Assembly (NCBI GenBank): GCA_039583875.1 | Contig: CM077152.1 | Coordinates: 17,285,059 to 17,349,058 of the forward strand | DNA from: Platanthera guangdongensis | Taxonomy: Eukaryota > Streptophyta > Magnoliopsida > Asparagales > Orchidaceae | Direction of reading: 5' to 3' | DNA: 64,000 bases | Shown here: positions 40,640-52,124 of the stretch, in pieces | Position numbering within the stretch: the stretch's first letter is position 1 | How the letters are laid out: each line of letters begins with the position of its first letter | The notes under the pieces: generated by a model | What the model was told of the DNA's origin: nothing | Seen by the model: the letters and a program-made list of their open reading frames with translations, nothing else | The model's database searches: none | Position numbers and translations under genes: made by a program

Positions 40640-41948
40640 TGATGCATTCTTCGTCACACTCAAATTTCATGACGTCATCATGCGTCGTGGAGTTTTAGTT
40701 ACTATGCATTTAATTTTTGTCATGTATTTTCTTTTTATTGTCATGTATTTTATTTTGGGCACCTATTTAGGTTTGAAAAGGTTTGGCTCGTCGGTTTGAC
40801 CGGCCGAAGAGACCCTTAATAAAAAGATCCGACAATTTTATTGATTAGGGCGGTAAAGGCAAGCATAAATCATTTTAAGAAAAGCATAAGAAGAATTGGA
40901 GACCCCCCCCCCCCCACACACACACACACACGAGGAAATCAAGGCAAAAGAGTACTCAAAATATCCTAAAAGAAAATAAGTATGTATGGAAAAATAGTTG
41001 GCAGATTGAAAGAAATTATATGTTGGGAATTGACCTATCAAAATGGTAAAAAACTCAATTGGAAGGTGGCCCCATCCTCTTTCTATTTTAAGCCCCGGGA
41101 AGAATAATGAAGCAGTCAGGACAAAGCAAAGAAAATAATTTTTTTCGTTTTCTCTGTCAGGGCCGGCCGTCGCCTCCGGTACTCCAGTCGTCTATCCCTT
41201 CTGACGCCACTGGTATTATACTCTCCCAGGATCGCAGCAGCAGCCACGGACAGCAACGCCCGTCGACCTATCCACCTGCACTTCTCCTATTCCAAACCCA
41301 GGCGGCGTCGACAAACAACTCTCCACTGGACATCGTCGACCGCGAAGCTTTTTTCGGTTTCCAGAACCTCTCACCGGCCGACGCCTGTGATTCTTCCGGC
41401 AATCCCATCGATCACGGCCAGCGAGCCTTTCTCGACTGGACACCGTCGACCTCGAGTCCTTTCCCGGTGTCCAGTGGTCTCGCCGAACTGCACCCAAAAT
41501 ACTGCCCCGCCATCTATCACATCCCGCCGGTAATTTCCCTGCTGCGCAGTTGATTTGGATTGAGCCGAACATCTGTAGGTGTAAACATATGGTACCTTGC
41601 TCCAAATTCACTTGCCCTAACTTATGCAGTCAATTAAATGTTCTTATGCTTGCCTCGATGTTCTAATTCCTTGATTGTTGTTATTTCATAAAATATTACG
41701 TATGAATTATGCTTGTGGATGTGCAAAGCTCGCAACGATTCAACTCAAAACGCTCAAAGAGTTTCACTCAAATAATTGTTAGCGGTTTTACAAAAATCCA
41801 ACGTTAGAGGTGATCTTGCGCGAAAGCTCGATTTTGGCCAACTCGGCTATTTTCAAAACTAAAAATCATGGTATCTCTCAAATGCGTAGTTTTTTTTTGA
41901 TAAAATAGAATCTTTTGTTTAAAAGATTTATTAGTTTGGTTTACATCA
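40640..41948 (+). repeat. 5' LTR of element M
   Basis: TGATGCATTCTTCG to GTTTACATCA. It lacks a short TTCAGAACCCCGAG block present near the end of the other copy. A C homopolymer and (CA)n lie at 40902-40931. Confidence 0.92.
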
Positions 41949-41951
41949 GTT

Positions 41952-41963
41952 TGGTATCAGAGA
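41952..41963 (+). other. Primer-binding site of element M
   Basis: TGGTATCAGAGA, three bases after the LTR, one mismatch from the canonical site. Confidence 0.85.
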
Positions 41964-42202
41964 GTATGCGATTCTCTCCTATCGCGAATCACGCGATCCG
42001 AATTTCAAAAAAAAATAAAAATTAAAGCAAATCTATTTAAAATATATTTAACTTTATTTTTTAAAAAATCAATATATGGCACAATTTTATTATGTCCTTT
42101 TATTTTAAGAATTTTTATTTTATTTTAAAAAATCTTTATCTTATTTTATTTATTTATTTAAAAAAACAATAATAATAGTAATAATAAATTTTTTTAAAAA
42201 AA

Positions 42203-43015
42203 ATGTAGAGTCTCGAAGAGCGAATGAAAACTTTGATGAGGAACGTTGAGTTCGTTACTGCTGAACTCACGCAAAATCTGACGGGGTTGTGCACCGATGT
42301 ACACAATCTTGAAATGACATTGCGCAAACAAAATAATTTTTCTAACTACATCCCAACTATGTATCAACTAGTGGAACCCAGACTTTGAATGATTAATAGT
42401 CTTCTTTCTAGACTCGACATTTCCACCACGAGCACCTTGGCCCCACTTGTTTCCACTGAAGCACTCACTTTAGTCGAGGAGGTTCTTCCTGAGCCCCAAC
42501 TCCCGGAAGACGAGCTTCCTCCTCATCCCCTCATCTTGACTGAGATGGTGCTCTCACTTGCTCACACTAAGGCACCGTCTCTAGTCGTTGAGATTATTTA
42601 TGAGTCCCCGCCCCGAGAAAGGATTATTAGTGACATATCACTCACATTAGAGTCACAACCACATATTGATTTTATAATTGGGGAGCATCATTTTGTGTTA
42701 GTACAATATTCCATAATTATAAATGTGTCTGAAATTTTTTATTATCAAATTATCGATTTACGTAAGAAAACTCGTATTTTAAAGATAGTAAGAACTCCAA
42801 AAATTTTCACTCCCAACAAGGATACCCGTTTTAAAGGATTTCTTTGGAAATTTTTAAAAGATGAAATTGGAATCAACTTTAAAATTTGTGACAGCAAGTT
42901 ACACGTGAGTGGATTTGTGGAATTGCCGCAATATATTAAACATTTTATAATAAATTTTTTGAATAAATTTTTTGAATATATTATGGGATCGAGAGGACAC
43001 TACATTCGAGTTTAG
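42203..43015 (+). pseudogene. Unrecognised ORF in the gag position of element M
   Basis: One frame runs from ATG 42203 (followed at once by TAG) through LEERMKTLMRNVEFVTAELT, a likely coiled coil, to a TGA at 42386-42388. It is then open for 208 codons (ATG 42389 to the stop at 43013-43015). The second part has an acidic, Pro-rich stretch (EEVLPEPQLPEDELPPHP) and an Ile/Phe/Lys-rich C-terminal half (GFLWKFLKDEIGINFKICD). No zinc knuckle or known gag, protease or RT motif. Function unknown. It may be a diverged gag N-terminus or an acquired sequence. Confidence 0.6.
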
Positions 43016-43560
43016 TAGCGTTTTTCACTCTCTAATCAACGAACTGACTGAAATCATTAATAAGAGTTTGGAGAATTTTCTTAGGCGTTTAATCGAGGCG
43101 AATTTAAAGCAATGAGATTTTGTACCGTCACAAGCTAAATTTACATGTAATAATTCTAAGCATCGCTCTCTTACTATGTCTCCTTTCGAGACTTTCCATG
43201 CATTGTCCTGCCCACTTGACCGCCATCATCGTCCATTTCATGAACGTATTTCCTTCGTGACACAAGCTCATATTAATTATTTAAAATAACTGCATAAGAT
43301 TACTGCTAATATTTTGCGAGCAACCTTTGAACATTACAAACTCACGGTCGATCGTTATCGCCATGAGTTGTTCTTATCAAAGGGAGGTCATGCGATTGCT
43401 TACTGCAGGAGGTTTGGTATATTTCATGATCCGAAGCACATAAGGCCACCGGTCGAGCCACTCGTCAAGGCTCCGAACATTTCACCCGATCTAGCCCCAG
43501 CGACGACGTCAGATCTAGGCGTTGTCCGTCTTTGCGAAGTCTCGTCGGGTTCGAGCTTTT
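43016..43560 (+). pseudogene. Gypsy integrase C-terminal remnant in element M
   Basis: In one frame (with stops at 43113-43115 and one near 43290): INELTEIINKSLENFLRRLI resembles the region around the catalytic Glu of gypsy integrases. DFVPSQAKFTCNNSKHRS and MSPFETFHA follow, then FEHYKLTVDRYRHELFLSKG, the conserved linker before the integrase C-terminal fold. Everything upstream in pol is missing. Confidence 0.75.
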
Positions 43561-43576
43561 TCAACTCCGGGAGAAT

Positions 43577-44898
43577 TGATGCATCCTTCGTCACACTCAA
43601 ATTTCATGACGTCATCATGCGTCGTGGAGTTTTAGTTACTATGCATTTAATTTTTGTCATGTATTTTCTTTTTATTGTCATGTATTTTCTTTTGGGCACC
43701 TATTTAGGTTTGAAAAGGTTTGGCTCGTCGGTTTGACCGGCCAAAGAGACCCTTAATAAAAAGGTCCGACAATTTTAGTGATTAGGGCGATAAAGACAAA
43801 CATAAATCATTTTAAGAAAAGCATAAGAAGAATTGGAGAACCCCCACCCCCCCACCCCCCACAAGGAAATCAAGGCAAAAGAGTACTCAAAAATATCCTA
43901 AATGAAAATAAGTATGTGTGGAAAAATAGTTGGCAGATTGAAACAAATTATATGTTGGGAATTGACCTATCAAAATGGTAAAACACTTGATTGAAAGGTG
44001 GCCTCATCCTCTCTCTATTTTAAGCCCCGAGAAGAATAATGAAGCAGTCATGACAAAGCAGAGAAAACAATTTTTTTTGTTTTCTCTGCCAGGGCCGGTC
44101 GTCGCCTCCGGTACTCCAGCCTTCTATCCCTTGTGACGCCACTGGTATTCTACTCTCCCAGGATCGCAGCAGTAGCCACGGACAGCAACGGCCGTCGACC
44201 TATCCACCTGCACTTCTCCTATTCCAAACCCAGGCGGCTCCGACAAACAACTCTCTACTGTACATCGTCGACCGCGAAGCTTTTTCTGGTTTTCAGAACC
44301 TCTCACCGGCCGGCGCCTGTGATTCTTCTGGCAATCCCGTCGATCACGGCCAGCGAGCCTTTCTCGACTGGACACCATCGACCTCGAGTCCTTTCCCGGT
44401 GTCCAGTGGTCTCGCCGAACTGCGCTCAGAATACTTCCCCACCATCTATCACATCCCGCTAGTAATTTCCCTGTTGCGCAGTTGATTTGGATTGAGTCGA
44501 ACATCTGTGGGGGTAAACATATGGTACCTTGCTCCAAATTCACTTGCCCTAACTTATGCAGTCAATTAAATGTTCTTATGCTTGCCTCGACGTTCTAATT
44601 CCTTAATTGTCGTTATTTCATAAAATATTACGTATGAATTATGCTTGTGGATGTGCAAAGCTCACAACGATTCAACTCAAAACGCTCAAAGAGTTTCGCT
44701 CAAATAATTGTTAGCGGTTTTACAAAAATCCAACGTTGGAGGTGATTTTGCGCGAAAGCTCGATTTTGGCCAACTCGGCTCTCTTTTCAAAACTAAAAAT
44801 CATGGTATCTCTCAAATGCGTAGTTCTTTTTTAATAAAATAGAATCTTTTGTTTAAAAGATTTATTAGTTTTCAGAACCCCGAGTTCGGTTTACATCA
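43577..44898 (+). repeat. 3' LTR of element M
   Basis: TGATGCATCCTTCG to GTTTACATCA, then the GCTTC duplication. Confidence 0.92.
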
Positions 44899-44903
44899 GC
44901 TTC

Positions 44904-45703
44904 AAACGCTTTCTGGCAATCTTCTTCTCATTTGAACGACACATTCTTTCGAGTTAATTATGTCAGGGGAGTGCTAGTTTTGAAAAATTCTGGACGAATT
45001 TTCTGTAATAACCAGTTAAGCCCAAGAAACTTCGCACTTCAGTTACAGATTTCGGTTGCGTCCAATTAACGATTGCCTCAATTTTTGTTGGATCAACAGA
45101 TAAACCTTATGCATTAATTACGTGGCCTAAAAATGTCACTTCTTTCAACCAAAATGCACACTTTGAGAATTTGACAAATAATTGTTGCTTCTTCAGAGTC
45201 TGTAATGTCAGACGCAAGTGTTGAGCATGCTCTTCCTCGGACTTTGAATAAATCAAAATACTGTCGATGAAGACGATCACAAATTGATCAAGAAACGCTT
45301 TAAAGACTCGATTCATCAAGTCCATAAAAGCTGCAGGAGCATTCGTTAATGTAAACGACATCACAATGAATTCAAAATGCTCATACCTTGTACTAAATGC
45401 TATTTTGAAAATGTCATCTTCTTTAATTCTCAGCTGATGATAACCTGATCGAAGATCAATCTTTGAGAATACATGTGCACCTACCAGCTGATCGAATAAA
45501 TCATCAATACGAGGCAATGAGTATTTATTTTTAACTGTCAATTTATTCAATTCGCGATAGTCCACCCATAGACGGAGAGACCCATCTTTCTTTTTAACAA
45601 ATAATACTGGAGTTCCACAGGGTGAAGTACTCGGTCGAATAAATTTCTTATCTATTAGTTCTTGCAATTGTACTTTTAGTTTTGCCAATTCCTTAGGCGC
45701 CAT
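44904..45703 (-). pseudogene. Reverse transcriptase of gypsy K
   Basis: Minus strand. The open piece 45703-45107 (198 codons) shows [52 protein letters not shown] and [16 protein letters not shown]. The catalytic box reads FIDSILIYS, so the second catalytic Asp of the usual (Y/F)xDD is Ser. RT continues after a stop through [12 protein letters not shown] to 44904, where M is inserted. Confidence 0.88.
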
Positions 45704-47442
45704 TCAATACGGTGCTTTGGCCACTGGAGCAGCTCCTTCTGTCAACTTAATTTCGAACTCAATTTCTCTGGCTGGTGGCACACCTGACAATTCTTCCGGA
45801 AATACATCCAAGTATTCCCGTACTACGAGTACAACCGTAATGTCTTTCTTATCTTCCTTAGCTTCTTTAATCATTACCAAAATTGCTTCACAGCCTTTTC
45901 GTACCTTCTTCCACGCCTTCATAGCCGAAATCATGATCTTTACGATTTTGCCCAAACCTTTATACACAGTTCTACTCTCATCTAGGCACTTGAATGCAAC
46001 TTCTTTTGTCTTGTAGTTAATTACTGCTTCACGATTCGAAAGCAAGTCCATACCAAGGATGATATCATGTTCAACCAACGACAGAATGACAACATCCGCT
46101 TCAAGTTGCTTCTCGTTAAAAGATAATGAGACTACGACTCATTTTTGTGTCATCAGAATAATATTATTCGACATCAGCACATTTAAAGGTTTTGCAATTG
46201 GATATTGTTGTGAGTGAATTGAATCAACAACATATGTCGAAATAAAAGACGGGCTGGCACCAGTATCAAAAAGAACTTTAAGCAATTGATCATGCACTTG
46301 TAGCATACCTGTCACTACAATTTCGTCAGCTTTGGCTTCTTGCTGACCGAGGTTGAAAGCTCGGGGTTGGACCAGTCTTTCATCTCTGTCCCCTTCAGCG
46401 GGTGCAGATGCAATTGACTCCCCTTCCCTGGAAGTCCCTATGTGATAAATCTTCTGTGTGGGTAAAGCTGGAACTCCCATCGAACTTTCATCCCTTTGTA
46501 GCTTCGGACAGTCTTTATGTCGATGCCCCCGGCTGGCAACAGTAAAAGCAAACACCGGCCAAGCATTCCCCTTTATGCATTCCGCCACATTTGGCACACT
46601 TTGTCGATGTCGACTGGGAGAATTGAGTACTAACTGTAGATGCAGATTGTTGTTGCTTCTTTTTCTTCCACGGCGCATCGCCTGATCTTCCTGATTTGTC
46701 CGGACGAACACCTTTAAATCTTTTCTTCATATCGAACCTTCTTTGCCTTTTCTCATTATCCATCTCAACCAATCGAGATTCTCCACTAATAGTGCATAAT
46801 CAGTAATGTCAAACGGAACTACGGATGCGCAGATATCATCCCGCAAACCCTCCTGAAAGCGCAAGCATCGTGCCTCCTCGATCGTCACTGCAGACTCCGC
46901 ATAGTAAGCTAAGCTGGAGAATTCCTACTCGTACTGGAGTACGGAGCGGCTTCCTTGCACCAAGCGCAAATTTTTTTCCTGAAGTTGCCTTTTCTCTGTT
47001 CTCGGCACAAATCATTTTGTGAATTCACGTATAAACTCTGTCCACGTGACAGTCCTCAATCCTTTAGCAGCAAACTTTCCTTTCATCAGATTGACCCACC
47101 ATCGCCTTGCTTCTCCTTCTAGTAAGAAAATGACTAATTCCACTTTTCGTTCCTCTGGACACCTCATTACCTCGAATATCATCTCAATCCTAATATCCAG
47201 TCCTTTGTCTCGATTGGAGAAAGGCTGCCACGAAATGTTGGCGGTTTTAATTCCAGGAATTGCCTCATATCAACATCAAATGAACGAGGTTGTTCTACCG
47301 GGGCAGGAGGTATAACCGACATAACTGGTGGAGCTGCAGGAGGAGTTTCCCGAACCAGTTTAATAGCTTCAGCGATAGCTTGGGCAATGTATTCAATTTG
47401 CAGTGGGGCAGATTGATGCCCGCTATCACTTTCTTCTGACAT
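45704..47442 (-). pseudogene. Gag-protease of gypsy K
   Basis: Minus strand, frameshifted. The gag start at 47442 (MSEESDSGHQSAPLQIEYI) leads into FLELKPPTFRGSLSPIETKD. The gag core continues in other frames (EEARCLRFQEGLRDDI near 46850). A first zinc knuckle CAKCGGMHKGEC lies near 46590. A second (CFYCCQPG, then HRHKDCPKL) is split by a frameshift near 46520. Protease VLFDTGASPSFIS is near 46250, and HDIILGMDLLSN starts the piece 46078-45704. Confidence 0.85.
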
Positions 47443-47627
47443 AACTTCCTTGCGACCTTCAAGTTCTTCTCGAGCTTCTCGCAGCTTGGGACTCGAGTAT
47501 ACTTGAAGGGACTCCTGAAATACAATAAGGGGGAAATTCGGTATATTACCATCAAACCATCATTGTTATTTATGTTCTTCATCGAGTACGGTACTCTATT
47601 TGCGTCTCATGTATTGCGAAAAATCTG

Positions 47628-47639
47628 GCTCTGATACCA
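47628..47639 (-). other. Primer-binding site of gypsy K
   Basis: Plus-strand GCTCTGATACCA, complement of TGGTATCAGAGC, six bases from the 5' LTR. Confidence 0.9.
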
Positions 47640-47645
47640 CTTAAT

Positions 47646-50121
47646 TGTAACGGCCCGTACACCGCCACAATTTAATTCTATTTCTGAGCGAGTTTTTCAC
47701 ATTTAAATTAAACGCAGCAGGATAAGAGTAAAGCATGTAATAACGTTTAGGAGAAACATAAATAACATTTTGATTTTTTCAGGTAATGTACATCACACAT
47801 CTGCTATACATGTACATTTATTTTACAGATGATATCTCAAAAATATAAAAGAAAACACTACCTAAGCTAACCCGTGGACGAGCCACGTCTTCTCTATGAC
47901 TTCGATCTGCCTCCGCTGGTGTCTTCCTGGCGGGGACGGGTATGCTGGCGTCCTGTTCCTAAAAAGGAAAAAGGAAAATCAATTAGTTAAAGCAACTAAG
48001 TGAGTTACTTACCATTTTTAATCGTCCTGCAATCATATAAGAATATCCGCAATTATAAGCAGTTATTTCAAATCTGTATCAAAACAGTATATATATCTAC
48101 ACAAGATAGGTAAAGTGAAACATAAATGTTTGTTCTGATGTTTTTCATTCTTGTAATTAATTCAGTTCAAAATTCATATCAGTGGTGGATTCGAAATGTC
48201 GAGGTCTATTTTATTTTCTTCAAATCTGGACGATTGTACACGCAATAGGCTTTCACGCCTCCTAAATTGGATAAGTCATATCTCAAAATCTGTAGTAGTT
48301 CGACCCCTCCTACGAGGTGTGAGAGTTCTACCCCCCTCACGAGGTGCAGAGGTCTGAGGCTATACCTCCCCCCCCCCCACCAGGCTGACCTTTTTGCATT
48401 TTGATATATCAACGCGTATATAATTCTGTGTTTTTTTCATATTCATCATATACATTTTCCCAAATAGGAGTTATTTATTTTATTTTTCCCCTCAGAATTT
48501 CTATGCCTCGCTAATAGCATCTAGTGATTTCATCTTTTTCATAATCAGTTCGTATCTGGGGCAATATTATGCAGATAAAATAACTCGGAAAAGAATAGTG
48601 TAAAAATCAAATCTTGAAATTCAAAGTAGTAAAGACTCACCCCAAGTTTTGCCTTGCCCTTGTCCCTCGTAGGATTCTCGTCGTGTCTATTGCCGGACGT
48701 CATCCTCTGCAGTATCAAAAAATCATTTACTTTATGGTTGCGCCGAAAATAAGCACGCACAGACTCCTAAGATGGCCACTAATACGACTTCTAGGAGTTG
48801 TCTAGGGAAATACTAACTTTGGTGACACATCAAATATATTTTTACCCATCAAAACTGTCAGCGAGCAACAATAAAAACAGCCAACAAAAGGGTATAAAAC
48901 TGTTTTCCGGGCTGCCAATCGGCACAATATAATTGCCCACTACAAGGGACAAGAGCAACCCAATATCAGCAACAGTAGCTGTTTATGCACAGCTCCAAGG
49001 GCTGCGGCAATAGCAGCGCCAAGGGCTGTGATTAACAGCATGAATCCAAGGCAAAAATCCTATCAACACAGTCGGCTAGTGAAAGGCAACACAGCCAGCT
49101 TCAATTCTCAAAAGCCCATCATAATTATTACAATTTCAAAGCAATAAAGTAGCCAAAAAAAGTAAGACAGTTGGCCAACAATTTCCTCCAAACTCCCATG
49201 TAAATCAAGGCTAATACAACAGCTGGCCAACAAATACAAAACCAGCCAGCAATACTCAACTTAGGTATGCACAAGTCTAAGGAAAAGCATCAAGTCTAAG
49301 GAAAAGCATCACCAAACAGCCGGCCATCAGGGCATGAAAGATTCTCCAAAGTTTCATGGAGAATTAAGATTAAATCAACCAACAACAATTGATGCAACAC
49401 CTAAGCAGTTCAAATCAAAGAAACCCTAGCCGAACAACACAAAATAAAAACCCCAAATCGGAAGCCCAAAGCACAGCCCTTCCAAATCTCAACTTAGGTA
49501 TGCATAAATTCACAACCAATAAAACAGGGAAGAAGAAGGAAGCTCACTATGGAGGTGCAGCCCAAAATAATCAGCCAAATGTAAATTTCCAGCCACGTGA
49601 AGCAGCGGCTGTCCAAGAGATCAGCGGCAGCAGCACCACGCGAGTAGCAGCAGCACCAAATAAGTAGTTGCAGCAACCAAACAGCAAGGCTAAGCAAGAA
49701 GAAGGAGCAGGGAAACCCTAACTGGAACTAGCAGGCGGACGCTCCAAGAGGTAAAAAGAAGCTAAAGGATTGGGAGAGAAGAGATAAAGATACAGAAGGA
49801 TGTCCACGTTTTGTCCACCGCCTAAAATATATAATTAAATTTTATACTCTAGCCACTTCAGCCAAGCAACAAAACCAAGAGCCCATTCAAGAGCAAAAAG
49901 ACCAGTCGACCCACTATGGTTTTCAGAAACCCATACGGAAATTTATCGCAATGACGAAAATGAAATCGAAACGATCGTCGCAAAATCAATCGGAAAGCTC
50001 GAACATTGAAAATAAACATGCGACGTCGAATCGACGCTAAAATTTTCGTCATCGGGGAATTCTTTTCTTTATAACAAAATTAATGACCATTTATTTATTC
50101 TATTCAGGTTCAAATTTTACA
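47646..50121 (-). repeat. 5' LTR of gypsy K
   Basis: 2476 bp partner of 36071-38625. About 80 bp shorter, mainly through loss of CAGC-rich segments. Confidence 0.92.
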
Positions 50122-51604
50122 CCATCCACACCCGTATCGTGTCTTAGGGGTGGACAAGTCCACCATCCAGGTTACATAGAGATGTCTGGTGTCGATTCGT
50201 CTAGTCACGACTGAGGACCAAGTTTGGTGCGACGTTATCCCCTTGGATGTTGCACACGTACTTCTCGGGAGACCCTGGTTATATGATCGTGATGGCACGT
50301 GTTATGGCCGGTCCAACACGTGTGTATTCTTCGACAAGGGTCGAAAGATTACCCTTACCCCGACCCATCCCAGGGATCCTCCCAAGGGCAAGGTTGATTC
50401 TTCAGTTAATGCGGGATCTTCGAGACCCCTCCATGTCTTGAGGAAGGGTGATTTTCTGAGAGAGAGTTTAGAGACAAAGGTTATGTTTATTGTGGCGGCC
50501 ACGATGACGACCGATACCCCTGACGAGATTGAGATTACTGATGCGGATGTTCGTCAGCTGATGGATGATTATATAGACATTATGTCTGAGGAGCTTCCTG
50601 ATGAGCTTCCCTCGCTGAGGGACATCCAACATGTTATTGATCTGATCCTAAGGGCATCTTTGCTCAATCTCCAGCATTATAGTTTGAATCGGACTGAACA
50701 TGACGAGATGAAACGACAAGTTGACGAGCTTCTGCAGAAGAAGTTCATACGAGAGAGCCTGAGTCCCTGTGTCGTATCGACTTTTCTTACTCCAAAGGAC
50801 GGGAGTTGGCGCATGTGCATTGATAACCGTGCTATAAATAAGATTACAGTGAAGTATCGTTTTTCGATTCTCCGCCTCAATGATCTCCTGGACTCGATGG
50901 TCGTTGCCCAGATCTTCTCGAAGATCGATCTTCGTAGTGGGTACCATTAGATTAGAGTTAGAGAGGGGGATGAGTGGAATACGGCCTTCAAGACGAAGGA
51001 CGGCCTTCAAGACGAAGGACGACTTGTATGTGTGTCTAGTCATGTCATTCAGACTATCAAACGCTCCCAGTACGCTCATGAGAGTAACTACACAGGTCCT
51101 GCAGCCCTTCATGGAAAATTTTTTGGTCGTATATTTCGATGACATTTTGATATACAGCCAGGGCCGCACCAAGCACTTGCACCATATTCAACTGGTGTTC
51201 GAGCTACTCCGAAAGAAGCATCTATACATCAACTTGAAAAAGTGCTTGTTCCTGTCCACGTCTGTACACTTCTTAGGATATTCAGCGTCTGGTATTTCTG
51301 TTGATCCTTACAAGGTCAGGGCGATTTGAAAGTGACCTATCTCTACGAACGTTCATGAGCCCCGTAGTTTTCATGGATTCGTCACCTTATATAGGAGGTT
51401 TGTCTGTGTCTTCAGTTCGATCATGGCTCCCATTATGAGCTGCCTCCGCAAGGGTGATTTCGTTTGGACGAAGGCTGCCACTCGAGCCTTCGAGGAGATC
51501 AAGGAGAGACTCTCTACTACAGTACTTCTCATATTTTACACTTACCTGATTTCTTCAAAGCCTTCGAAGTAGTCTGTGATGCTTCAGGAGTTGGCATCGG
51601 CGCG
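50122..51604 (+). pseudogene. Protease end-RT-RNase H start of gypsy L
   Basis: Plus strand. VWCDVIPLDVAHVLLGRPW (protease end) is followed by an open piece 50189-50950 with DELLQKKFIRESLSPCVVS, MCIDNRAINKITVKYRF and [12 protein letters not shown] 19-bp tandem duplication (50982-51000, 51001-51019) shifts the frame. RT resumes with SFRLSNAPSTLMRVTTQVL and the catalytic [11 protein letters not shown], both Asp present. RNase H begins [14 protein letters not shown] and breaks off at 51604, where 3' LTR sequence starts. Confidence 0.87.
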
Positions 51605-51734
51605 GCTAATTTTCATATTAATAAATTATTGGTGCAATTATTTATACGGACCTGCTCTTGCATATTCATAATTCTCATCATATTTATGATTGCATTTAGA
51701 GGGTCCATTCCGAGTCAGTCTTACCACTGGACCA
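51605..51734 (+). repeat. Truncated 3' LTR of gypsy L
   Basis: 130 bp matching 34395-34524 at about 86%, ending ACTGGACCA before the CAAAG duplication. The deletion removed the rest of pol and most of this LTR. Confidence 0.8.
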
Positions 51735-51739
51735 CAAAG

Positions 51740-51919
51740 TCCTCTACCTACAATAAAAAATGTGTTCTCCCCGCCGCTCACAAACCCCCGTGCACACCGC
51801 AAAATTGAGGGACATGTGGAGTATAACACTCAGGTGTTTACGAGCAGCGAGAGTGCTATTGTGCTCGGACAATTCTTTATATGCGTATGTGTGTGTGCGT
51901 GTCTAATGAACAATGAACT
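51740..51919. other. Spacer before the tandem repeat
   Basis: No gene or element recognised. Confidence 0.4.
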
Positions 51920-52124
51920 GAAGTGTACTCATCTACATGGAAGAAAATGTACTTACCGTCAGTACCATATGGCCGAGCTGTTTGTGTGTGTGAAGTGTAC
52001 TCATCTACAGGGAAGAAAATGTACTTATCGTCAGTACCATATGGCCGAGCTGTGTGTGTGTGTGTGAAGTGTACTCATCTACAGGGAAGAAAATGTACTT
52101 ATTGTCAGTACCATATGGCCGAGC
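51920..52124 (+). repeat. Three-copy 72-74 bp tandem repeat
   Basis: Units start GAAGTGTACTCATCTACA at 51920, 51992 and 52066 and contain ATGTACTTA, TCAGTACCATATGGCCGAGC and a terminal (TG)n that differs in length between copies. Last copy ends near 52124. Possibly a minisatellite within an intron or upstream region of the host gene. Confidence 0.92.

Larger units (their letters stand above)
40640..44898 (+). mobile_element. Non-autonomous LTR element M nested in K
   Basis: LTRs 40640-41948 (1309 bp) and 43577-44898 (1322 bp), about 96% alike over the first 230 bp. A perfect GCTTC target duplication lies at 40635-40639 and 44899-44903. A PBS variant is at 41952-41963 and a short purine tract (CTCCGGGAGAAT) just before 43577. 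The 1.6 kb interior holds an unrecognised ORF and then the C-terminal part of a gypsy integrase, with no protease, RT or RNase H. It looks like a deletion derivative of a larger gypsy element that was still mobilised. Confidence 0.9.
36071..50121 (-). mobile_element. Tekay/Del-like chromovirus gypsy K (contains M)
   Basis: A minus-strand Ty3/gypsy with very long LTRs (36071-38625, 2555 bp; 47646-50121, 2476 bp; about 93% alike over the first 300 bp). Flanks CTATC (36066-36070) and CCATC (50122-50126) are a 4/5 target duplication. The PBS complement is at 47628-47639. In element order: gag, two zinc knuckles, protease, RT, RNase H, integrase and chromodomain, all eroded. LTR length, the purine-tract region and chromodomain fit the Tekay/Del clade (inference). 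It splits the protease region of L and is itself split in RNase H by M. Confidence 0.9.
33688..51734 (+). mobile_element. Old, internally deleted gypsy element L (contains K and M)
   Basis: The 5' LTR is 33688-34524 (837 bp). The 3' LTR is reduced to its last 130 bp (51605-51734). A perfect CAAAG target duplication (33683-33687, 51735-51739) fixes both ends. A PBS variant lies at 34528-34539. Gag and protease (34640-36070) and RT to the start of RNase H (50122-51604) are on either side of element K. Integrase and the rest of RNase H are deleted. The comparable LTR tails are about 86% alike, so this is the oldest layer of the nest. Confidence 0.85.

Noticed and set aside
49389..49667. 92-codon plus-strand frame in the K LTR
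   Set aside because: Lies wholly within the 5' LTR of K in AAC/CAG-rich DNA, and nothing resembles a known domain.
36071..50121. Integrated pararetrovirus as an explanation for gypsy-like RT sequences
   Set aside because: LTRs, PBS, integrase and chromodomain motifs and target-site duplications identify LTR retrotransposons; no movement-protein or coat-type motif seen.
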